Shown one piece after another: positions 1-8,645 of a stretch of 64,000 nt of DNA. Positions within the stretch are counted from its first letter, which is position 1. Every line of letters starts with the position of its first letter. Source of the DNA: Hermatobates lingyangjiaoensis (Eukaryota > Arthropoda > Insecta > Hemiptera > Hermatobatidae); contig JAPFBL010000224.1 in NCBI GenBank assembly GCA_026182355.1, positions 488,501-552,500 of the forward strand. Reading direction: 5' to 3'. The position numbers were made by a program, and so were the translations under genes. The notes beneath the pieces are model-generated. The model was not told where the DNA came from, ran no database searches, and saw only the letters and a program-made list of their open reading frames with translations.

Positions 1-700
1 TATGACGTAATACCACACTTATCAGTATCTAAACCAAAGACAACAAAAAAATACCAGGGTAAAACAGTTAAACAATATAATCTAGCAAACATTTATACTT
101 CAACTGTTAGGAGACAACCACAAGCAGTTATTAATGCACGTTTCTTATGCACCATATTGAGAACATTAAAGATTTTGATATCAAGTGATTCATATAACAG
201 TTTTACACACACTGATTCATCAAAAATAAAGTTATTACAACAGCAGTGGATCAGCAATAATGATGGATTGGTCCGCTCCGGAAGGCACGTGTCAGGGGAC
301 AGCATTTTGAAGGTGTAGAAATAGAGATAGTAGAAAGAAATTAAAATCATAAAAAGCTAATAAAAAAACTGAAATTTTATACCAAAATGTGTTTTTAAGG
401 TCATAATATGTTGTTATGTTTTATGTGTGTAATGGATCTTCCAACCGTAATATTGGCATATTAAAAATTTTTTCAAAACTATTTGTTTAAAGGGGTTAAA
501 AGTTTGTTATATTTGTTTGCGTAGCCAGTTGATTAAATTTATACATTTTTTCATGATTTCAATTATACGTTTTTGTTTTTTTTAAAAATCTTTAGTTTTC
601 TTTCATGATGATTGTATATGTCGTACAGTATATGCGTATTGTAATATGAAACTGTACTGTACGAAATGAAACTGTACGAATACTGTAAGATGGAAAGTCT
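1..700. other. AT-rich DNA, nothing recognised
   Basis: There is no convincing gene, RNA or named repeat here. The only local features are a slightly GC-richer patch near 265-310 and short GTACAGTA-type palindromic stretches near 615-690. An open frame of 85 codons on the minus strand has no recognisable motif and I do not call it. Confidence 0.5.
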
Positions 701-885
701 GGGACTAGTAACAGCCGTCTAAAATTAGATCTTTGATTGTAATTCCGTGAAAATAGATATTTTGAGGATTTTCTGGAATTTTGCAGGTTAACAGATTATC
801 AACGAACATCAGGGGAGGAAGGGGGTTATTACGACAAACAAAGGGGGTTATCAGACAAACCTTACGACTGCCCCGGGCGGCAAAA

Positions 886-1932
886 ATAGTTACTATTGCC
901 ATTACACTGAATTCATCAAAAATAGTTACTATTGCCATTACACTGAATTCATCAAAAATAGTTCCTATTGCCATTACACTGAATTCATCAAAAATAGTTA
1001 CTATTGCCATTACACTGAATTCATCAAAAATAGTTACTATTGCCATTACACTGAATTCATCAAAAATAGTTACTATTGCCATTACACTGAATTCATCAAA
1101 AATAGTTACTATTGCCATTACACTGAATTCATCAAAAATAGTTACTATTGCCATTACACTGAATTCATCAAAAATAATTACTATTGCCATTACACTGAAT
1201 TCATCAAAAATAATTACTATTGCCATTACACTGAATTCATCAAAAATAATTACTATTGCCATTACACTGAATTCATCAAAAATAATTACTATTGCCATTA
1301 CACTGAATTCATCAAAAATAGTTCCTATTGCCATTACACTGAATTCATCAAAAATAGTTACTATTGCCATTACACTGAATTCATCAAAAATAGTTACTAT
1401 TGCCATTACACTGAATTCATCAAAAATAATTACTATTGCCATTACACTGAATTCATCAAAAATAGTTACTATTGCCATTACACTGAAGTCATCAAAAATA
1501 ATTACTATTGCCATTACACTGAATTCATCAAAAATAATTACTATTGCCATTACACTGAATTCATCAAAAATAATTACTATTGCCATTACACTGAATTCAT
1601 CAAAAATAATTACTATTGCCATTACACTGAATTCATCAAAAATAATTACTATTGCCATTACACTGAATTCATCAAAAATAATTACTATTGCCATTACACT
1701 GAATTCATCAAAAATAATTACTATTGCCATTACACTGAATTCATCAAAAATAGTTACTATTGCCATTACACTGAATTCATCAAAAATAGTTACTATTGCC
1801 ATTACACTGAATTCATCCAAAATAGTTACTATTGCCATTACACTGAATTCATCAAAAATAATTACTATTGCCATTACACTGAATTCATCAAAAATAGTTA
1901 CTATTGCCATTACACTGAATTCACCAAAAATA
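886..1932. repeat. 36-bp minisatellite, 29 copies
   Basis: The array is 29 head-to-tail copies of a 36-bp unit, each containing an EcoRI-type GAATTC except where a point change removes it. Because 36 is a multiple of three and the unit lacks stops in some frames, long open frames run through on both strands (781-1941 on +, 705-1973 on -). The + frame repeats a 12-residue unit KIVTIAITLNSS with I/V and T/P changes. Variants come in blocks (GTT blocks and ATT blocks), which points to local duplication. A translated protein is possible but nothing outside the array supports one; I read it as a minisatellite. Confidence 0.93.
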
Positions 1933-1937
1933 ACCTT

Positions 1938-2147
1938 CTGAGGTAAAATAGATAAACAAACAAAAGTCTCCACACAAATGAAGTTTTATTCAACAACAAA
2001 AACTGATCAAATTTGTAACTGATTAGATATTATTTGTATTGTAGTGTCTTCCTCATGATAAACACAGAGTGTTTGAAACGCGTTGTTGTTGTTGAATAAA
2101 ACTCCATTTGTGTGGAGACTTTTGTTTGTTTATCGATTTTACCTCAG
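1938..2147. repeat. Foldback element with hammerhead-like core
   Basis: Arms of about 60 bp (1938-2000 and 2082-2147) are inverted copies of each other. Between them, at 2051-2086 on +, lies CCTCATGA, one T, the perfect hairpin AAACAC-AGA-GTGTTT, then GAAACGCGTT. A related core is at 28804-28840. The left arm abuts the 36-bp minisatellite. Confidence 0.7.
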
Positions 2148-2389
2148 AATTAGGAAATACTACACAATTACGGATTGCACAACTAATGATTTAAAAATAA
2201 CCTTATTAAGACAATAAATATCATAGAAAGAAGAATAATAGAATAAAGTATAGAGCCTGATATGATTGATAAATGATTATTTCTAAGGAATGAACTTTCT
2301 CGTACTGCTTCAATCAATGATAACTTTCATCGACTTCAGATTCAATTTTAATTATTATTTCTTTCTTCATGAAACTAAGTAATTAACAT

Positions 2390-2692
2390 AAGGTTAGCTC
2401 AGTGGTTAACGTACTTGCTTCTGGATTGGTAGTCCGGGGTTTGATCCCCATCTGGCTCTCGATTGATTCACGTGGGAAGTGAATAAATCCCCCTAGGGGA
2501 GGACGTTAAGCCGTCGGTCCCGAGCCTGTAGTATGTCAGATATTCGTTAAAGATTCCTATTCGAAATGCACTTGAGTTACTCAAAATTTAGGACCCCCAA
2601 TATAGAATTTGTAGAATTCACCGATGAAAGAAAAAGCCGGTAAACGGCTGACGTTATCACCCGCTAGGTGATCGGTTTAAACAGTAAAAAAA
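2390..2692 (+). mobile_element. tRNA-derived SINE, tail type A
   Basis: The tRNA-like head carries box A-like TTAGCTCAGTGGTTAACG and a B-box-like GGTTTGATCC. A family-specific body follows (AAGCCGTCGGTCCCGAGCC, then CGTTAAAGAT), and then tail type A with GCCGGTAAACGGCTGACG and a short A-run. Near-identical 13-mers flank it (AAGTAATTAACAT at 2377-2389, AAGTAATGAACAT at 2693-2705), as expected for a target duplication made by LINE machinery. Confidence 0.85.
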
Positions 2693-2857
2693 AAGTAATG
2701 AACATTATTTATCATAAATTTTGGAATGCTGTTTCTATTTTATTATATTTTCTATTTTGCTGGATTGTTTTCTGAAATCTATCAAAAATATATTTATTTT
2801 TCTGTTTCCTGTGCATGGTATGAATTGGTAAAACAAATATTGCAAAATTGTTAAGTT

Positions 2858-3209
2858 AGGCGCCAGGTTAGCTCAGTGGCAACATACTCGCCCCTGGTGT
2901 GGGAGATCCTGGGTTCAAAACCTACTACCTCGATTTATTCACTCAGAAGGTGAGTAAATTTGATCATGTCGTCCCTGGCAAAGGACGATAAGCCGTCGGT
3001 CCCTGAACGATGTCAGGTCCTCGTTAAAGATCCCTACTCTATATACACTTGAGATAGGCAAAATTTAGGATTCCCAATGTAGAATGTTCATTGTGTGTGA
3101 TGTCACAAAAGACCAATGTTCGGCCTATGTGTATTCTCTTGTTGGACTGCCACTGCAAACTATCCAATTGAATTAATCAATTAATTAATTATGCAATGAT
3201 CCAACAATT
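2858..3209 (+). mobile_element. tRNA-derived SINE, tail type B
   Basis: Same head and body as the SINE at 2390, but from about 3090 the tail is different: it runs through GTCACAAAAGACCAATGTTCGG to GGACTGCCACTGCAAACT and then an AATT-rich end. Flanking 13-mers AAATTGTTAAGTT (2845-2857) and AAATTGTTATGTT (3210-3222) fit a slightly decayed target duplication. Confidence 0.85.
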
Positions 3210-3642
3210 AAATTGTTATGTTCCCCTTCATAAGGATATGTTGTGACTTAGCGGCTATTTGACTTTTTTAGTTCTAGAGTCGTGATCTTAAATAGATAGG
3301 AATAGTGTTAGTGCACGGGGTCGGCTAAAATCAAACACCCTGTAACTCTCTCTGAAAGCGTTCAATTTCATACAAACATGCTGGTATTTTCCAATAAAGT
3401 ATTATAAGGCTACCAACATGACGTAGAAGAATCCACAAACTACAAATAGAAAAATCAATTGTCTCAAGCGTGTTGGCCCTGATGTACTTTATTGTCCATT
3501 ATTCATCAGTCTCCTACATTAAGGGTGCTGACCTTAGCGCTAGACAATCAAAGAGGTGTCTTTTAATGAGGAGTCCTCAAGGCGAAAGGGAGAGGGTTGG
3601 TGTTTGTTCGTCTCTGAAGCACTTACTGCACTAGTCTTAAAT
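3210..3642. other. No gene seen
   Basis: Unremarkable DNA between two repeat copies. I see no conserved motif, RNA or transposon end. Confidence 0.4.
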
Positions 3643-3790
3643 CAGGCATGGGCAACCTGCGGCCCTCGGGCCGAATTCGGCCCGGAGCACGTCACCTCTC
3701 GGAGAGGTCGAAAAGCTGATGTCCCGAGCCTGTACTTATAACGCTTTTATAAAAACCCCTACTATAAATATACTTAAACTAGGAGTAGTA
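3643..3790. mobile_element. hAT-type end fused to a SINE fragment
   Basis: 3643-3685 begins CAGGCATGGGCAACCTGC and continues with GC-palindromic GGCCC/GGGCC blocks, matching the terminal inverted repeat of the complete hAT-type element at 47071-47644. It then passes into a decayed piece of the tRNA-SINE body (CTCGGAGAGG, CCCGAGCCTGTAC, CCCCTACT). This is a truncated composite, not a whole element. Confidence 0.6.
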
Positions 3791-3799
3791 ATGGAGTGA

Positions 3800-4550
3800 T
3801 TATGCGCCTTTAATAACCTCTAGCACTCAACTCCGGCCTTGGCGAGGCTACCCTGTTAACCTGCTATATGCAGAGCCAAACAGGGACCAGGGATTGGGTT
3901 TGACCACCTTCGTTTCACATCCTTCCAACTTCCCGAATCCTCTCCTCTTATTCCAGCCTCAATCCAAGGCGTTATGCGATCAGTGCCGAAGGATAGATGA
4001 TGCAGGGGTTACAGTATTACGAACGGAGCCTAAAGGATACCAGGTGCCCCCCTTGAGTAAATAGCCTTACTCCGGTATGCGATCCTCTACCGGAGCGGAC
4101 AAAATACCACCGACAGAGCTTCAGGGATTTTCCCCTGTTTGATACTAAGGAGAAAGAAGTCCGGAGACCACCCTCCGGAAGCGCAGAGGGTCCAAAAGCG
4201 CTAACTAGTGGGAGTCAACCTCCCACAAGTGCACCTAAGGACCTGAAGAAGACTGTACCGAAGAAGGAGAAAGGAAGTCACTTTTTCCAGAAACGTAGGG
4301 AGCCTGTATTGACATTACCAATGATGGTTTGTGCAGATGGTGAAAAGAAGAGGAAGAAACACCGTTGCACCTGCGGGCTGACTGTCAGGCAACTTTGCTT
4401 CACAGAGGTAGGAGTTTCGGGACACCCAACAAAACCATAGAAAAACTTTTACCGCTGGACCCAGCAAAAGTGCTGATCATCTTGGAGACGTGGAAGCTAA
4501 CTGCGGGAGTACTACAGAAAGGGGGGGGGGATTATATTCGTTTTTAAGAC
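3800..4550 (+). pseudogene. Degenerate GC-rich retroelement-like remnant
   Basis: This stretch is clearly richer in GC than its surroundings and reads like old coding sequence. One + frame from about 4203 is open for roughly 75 codons, is rich in Lys, Pro and Thr (for example APKDLKKTVPKKEK), has a Cys-containing end (HRCTCG) and stops at 4437. Adjacent frames continue the same flavour with stops. It ends at a run of ten G. Such basic, proline-rich sequence resembles the N-terminal part of ORF1 of non-LTR retrotransposons, but I cannot match it to a family. It could instead be a decayed host gene. Confidence 0.3.
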
Positions 4551-4559
4551 GCAGTGCTA

Positions 4560-5925
4560 TAGTCTCCCTCAAATAATAATAATATTTAAACTAAGGAGAA
4601 TTTAGTTCTTCGAATGTAAAACTAACCCGGTAAAATGGCTCGCCCTTTATTAAAATGGATACCAAATAATAAATTAGCGACACTTTTCGCTTCTAGAACT
4701 CTTTTCTTGGTAATAGTTATACAATTTTCCCATTAAGACATAAATGTTGGAAAACAGTTTTTTTTTTATATAACTTCTTTTTATGTAGACAAAGTCCTTT
4801 AAATTTCTATGAAAACAGAATTTGTTCACTCAGAAAAAAAACTTGAAATGGATGTTAAGTTAAGAAAAAGTAGTATCATTAAGTCCATTTATAAGTCTCT
4901 TTGATATCAAGCAAGTTCGATTAACAATAATTTAAATTTAATTATTAACACTGAGTCAAATTTGTCATATTGACATTTACAAGTGATTCATTTTTTTAAC
5001 ATATGTTTAAATATTATAACATTCTTAGAAGCAGGAGTTTATAAAAATACATTCTCTTTAAGAGTAGCACTTTAGGAAAATTGATAGTTAAGTATTAAAA
5101 AACTTATTAATGTATACAGACCTGTTTCTTAGTTAATTTGTTGAGAGGCAATTTCTTGATTTCGTTCGATGTATATTAATATAATTGTCTAATAATAGGA
5201 ATCTGTATTTAATACTTTGATGCTGGCGTTCGCTACCATTCGCTACCTTGCTCTACTAATAGAGGCCTAGTCCCAGGCTATGATCAAAAAGCTAAAACCG
5301 TTTTTGAAAGTTTCTTTTAAAGCCTCCTGCAGGAACAAACTGGAACAACTCTCCCACTTGCTTACTGATTAGTGTAGGAATCCCAACATCATCCTTTATA
5401 AATTATCATCAATTCTCGATTTCACATTAAGAACCTTATCACTAAACTCGAATAGTTTTATTCATCATACGTTTAACTTGATGCTGATTATAGTTTTGTT
5501 GATTTCAATCAAATTTAGTTCGGCTATTTATCTTCTTTCTCAAAAAACTTTAAGAAAGTAACAATATTTAAAAGTATAGTAGTACCTCTTCACACGAAAT
5601 TTCTATCTATCTGGAAAACAAGTGCGTCATTTTACGAAATTTGTTTCATCATATGAATTGTTTTTCATGGATAGTTGGAGAAATTTAAGAAGAGGACTGG
5701 AATTCACTCTGTTCTTTAGGCATGACGAAGGATGAAATGGTGATAAGAAAGCGGCAGGCAAATTTGTGAAAAAATTCGAACAATTGGAGAGACCTTAGGG
5801 TTATGTTGCTCAGAAAGTTCAATTGCTGTGTAACATGACGAGACTGGCTCATTTTATGAAAAAGATGTCTCGTCGTATATTTATTACAGCAAATAATTTG
5901 TGGGTTTTGTGGGGGGGGGGGGGGG
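4560..5925. other. AT-rich spacer with a SINE-tail scrap
   Basis: 4615-4690 resembles the DNA just after the SINE body at 13861-13925 (AAATGG, CCAAATAATAAA, TTTTCGC), perhaps a third SINE tail type. 5690-5880 reads on + as broken coding-like sequence (AAGKFVKKFEQLERP, then a stop) of unknown origin. A run of about 19 G (5911-5929) lies against the next SINE. Confidence 0.4.
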
Positions 5926-5929
5926 GGGG

Positions 5930-6260
5930 AGGGGGAGTTTAGCTGAGTGGTTAACGTGTACGTCTCTGAACTGGTAGATCCAGGGTTCGATACCCACCTG
6001 GCCCTCGATATATTCATACAGAAGATGAATAAATCTAAGTACATACATCGTCCCTCAGAGAGGACGCTAAGCAGTCGGTCCCGAGCCTGTACGATGTCAG
6101 GTACTTGTTTAAGACCCCTACTCTAAATACATTTGTGTGAGGCAAATTTTAGGACTCCCGATGTAGAATCACTGATCAAACAAAAAGACCATAAAGGACA
6201 GACGTTTTTAACCCGCTAAGGGGGAAAGAAAACAATTTTACAATTTAAAAAAAAAAAAGA
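5930..6260 (+). mobile_element. tRNA-derived SINE after a poly-G run
   Basis: A full-length copy of the tRNA-SINE: box A-like TTAGCTGAGTGGTTAACG, B-box GGTTCGATACC, body AAGCAGTCGGTCCCGAGCC, and a tail A-like end (ACCCGCTAAG) finishing in A-runs near 6249. No clear target duplication is visible; the homopolymer G on the left may have replaced the original junction. Confidence 0.8.
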
Positions 6261-6866
6261 ATGGCCTTACATACTTCATAAAAATTATTAAAAGCCGTCA
6301 AAGACAAACGTCCTTGGATCGGTTTTTCACAAAACGTGAGGGAAAACAACCAGTGCTGAAAACGAACCTGAGCGAAAAATGGCTAATGAATCTGAAGACG
6401 GTAGCAGTTAAAAAAAGTGCAATATAAAATGCAAAAAAATATAAAACAGACAAATAAAATAAGTGATAGATAAATAAATAACTGTAGTTATGAAAATTAT
6501 CAAAAACCAACAATATAATTTTCTTCATTTATTATTATAATAATAATATTTATTATAACTACCGTTCAAGACAAGACTCGTCTTGTTCGGGCTTTACTTG
6601 GTGTCGGATCTGTGTTTCCTTTGTGCTGCTATCGGTGTACCCTGGTTCTTCGGTGAAGGAGGGTGGCCTGGGTGATACCCTGTATTCCTCGAGTCGGAAT
6701 TTTCTGAAGATTAAAACGTTTGTCGGCATTGGGTGTTAGCTGACTGGTTTATTGGGGTGTCATATTGCCGCCTGACACTCTACACCCGGAGTCAGCGCCC
6801 TTATACCTGCAGGATTTGTTTCTTGGGGATTATTTTGATCCTTACTGCAATTCTTCTTGCTTCCTT

Positions 6867-6905
<39 letters not shown>

Positions 6906-7202
6906 CCATTGATTAATTGGGTTCATAACTATTATTATTATTATTATTTAGTTAAATAGTTTATGTTAACGAAAGTCGAGAAGATTTGGCACGTAAGTTT
7001 TTCATGTCTTGGTGAATTGATTTTATGCTTAACCATAATCTGTCTTGTTTTTATTACTTTGTTTCATGGTATAATTGTTTTCATTTCTATCTTGATAATT
7101 CGAACAAGTGAATTGATAAGGAAACAAGTAGATTTCATAACACAAGGAAAATAAATAAACTCACTGATATTAGTCAACTCCTAAGCTTGTCTCAAGCGTG
7201 CC

Positions 7203-8645
7203 ATGAATAGTGAAGGTGAAACGATTGGCGGTGAAATCGTAGAAACCTTAACCATTATAGAAACAGATAATCAAAAAGAGCCCAAGAAGAAGAAAAGGAT
7301 GATAAACTCTTCATTGGATGAAGAGACGCCTAGCAAGAGAGCTGCCTCACATAGGACGGTAGCAACGACGCCAGAGACCCAACTCAATACTTCAGTGCTG
7401 TTGGAGAAGGGCGATGGCATCGAGTATATACATGAGACTAGCCGAAGGGAAGAAGAAGAGTTAAAGAAATGCCTTGACATCATTGAAACTATGAAAAAGG
7501 CAACAAGTAGGCAGAAAAACATCAGTCAAGATGTCAAAAGAGGAATTGCCTTGCTAGAAGAATCTATCGACGTTATAACCAACATTCGAAGAGACAGGAA
7601 GACGGCAGAACAAAAACACAAGAATCAGGAGACCCAGACATCAGAACAAGGTCAAAGCCATAAGGAGAGTCCAACAGATCTGGATGCCAAAAAACTGCCG
7701 TCTACCGAAGAGAAACAAATGAGTAGAAGGAGAATAAATGTGCAGACCTCTCATCTGGAACCACAAACTCTGGTACCAAAATGGACCACGGTAGTTTCCA
7801 AAAAAGAAAAGGTGAGGCTCCGCCAGCTTACGATACTTGACTCAACAGGGCAAGAACGACCGGCTGGAGGAATAAATGAAAGAGATGAAGGTAAATCAAG
7901 GCCCAAGAAATTGTGGAAGAAGCGTGATGCACTTCTGATCAAGCCAAAGGAAGGAAAAACGTTTGCAGATATCCTAAAAGACATGCGGAGTAGTATAAAA
8001 CCGGAAAGCACAGAGGCTGATATTCGTAAAATTCGTAAGACACAAGCTGGTGGTCTTCTAGTGGAATTCGGCAGTGCTTCAAAAGGTAAGCAGACATTCT
8101 CTGATAGCGTAAGAGCAGTTTTAGGAACTAGCGCAGAGGTTTCATGCCTGGAGCCGAAATGCACGCTAGAAATAAGAGACTTGGATTGTGTTACTGATTG
8201 CACGGATGTCATGGAAGCCCTAAGAAAAGTGGCTCCTGATATGGCGGACGGCAAAGTACACGTCACCCAGGAAAACACAAGAGGACAAAGAGCAGCTATT
8301 GTTGAACTTAGTGAAAAGGATGGAGAAAAATTGATTGAGCTCGGGAAAGTCAGAATTGGGTTTGTCAACTGTCGAGTCCGCAGAAGAGCTGAAGTAATTA
8401 GGTGCTTCAGATGTCTAGGATACGGCCACAGGTCATCGTCCTGTAAGGGACCAAATAGAACTGGCATCTGCTTTAGATGTGGCAAAGAAGGTCACAAAGC
8501 TAAAGAGTGCTCTGCTCCTGAGCACTGTGTACTATGTGGGGAAATAAACAGAGAAAATGAAAACGTGGCCCATATTCCGGGCTCTGGAAAGTGCAGGGTT
8601 TTCAGAGAGGCCCTTAAGAATGCCTATAAACAACTCCAGATATGA
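7203..8645 (+). CDS. Non-LTR retrotransposon ORF1 (gag-like) protein
   Basis: The 480-residue RNA-binding protein would coat element RNA in the ribonucleoprotein particle. The first 300 residues are charged and lysine/glutamate-rich, with a nuclear-localisation-like KKKKR near residue 30 and probable coiled coil around 75-125. The C-terminal region has three zinc knuckles: C-X2-C-X4-H-X4-C at about 401-414, a second at 423-436, and a longer atypical CVLC...H...C at 442-464. This trio is characteristic of ORF1 in R1, Jockey and related clades. The ATG at 7203 is the first in the open frame and follows a stop-rich leader. The stop TGA overlaps the ORF2 start in the sequence ATGA (8642-8645), an arrangement suited to termination-reinitiation as shown for the related silkworm element SART1. 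Confidence 0.93.
   Translation: MNSEGETIGGEIVETLTIIETDNQKEPKKKKRMINSSLDEETPSKRAASHRTVATTPETQLNTSVLLEKGDGIEYIHETSRREEEELKKCLDIIETMKKATSRQKNISQDVKRGIALLEESIDVITNIRRDRKTAEQKHKNQETQTSEQGQSHKESPTDLDAKKLPSTEEKQMSRRRINVQTSHLEPQTLVPKWTTVVSKKEKVRLRQLTILDSTGQERPAGGINERDEGKSRPKKLWKKRDALLIKPKEGKTFADILKDMRSSIKPESTEADIRKIRKTQAGGLLVEFGSASKGKQTFSDSVRAVLGTSAEVSCLEPKCTLEIRDLDCVTDCTDVMEALRKVAPDMADGKVHVTQENTRGQRAAIVELSEKDGEKLIELGKVRIGFVNCRVRRRAEVIRCFRCLGYGHRSSSCKGPNRTGICFRCGKEGHKAKECSAPEHCVLCGEINRENENVAHIPGSGKCRVFREALKNAYKQLQI

Noticed and set aside
705..1973. Long open frames on both strands over the 36-bp array as genes
   Set aside because: They are explained by a stop-free unit whose length is divisible by three. 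There is no domain, no splice signal and no conserved flank.
2390..2460. Genuine tRNA gene at the SINE heads
   Set aside because: Boxes A and B are tRNA-like, but the head runs straight into a conserved SINE body in every copy and the acceptor stem does not close.
6963..7154. 63-codon frame in the retrotransposon leader as a small upstream protein
   Set aside because: It is hydrophobic by AT content, has no match to a known upstream protein, and lies next to the poly-T region.
7751..8485. 244-codon minus-strand frame in the retrotransposon
   Set aside because: It lies wholly antisense to the clear ORF1 and shows no motif.
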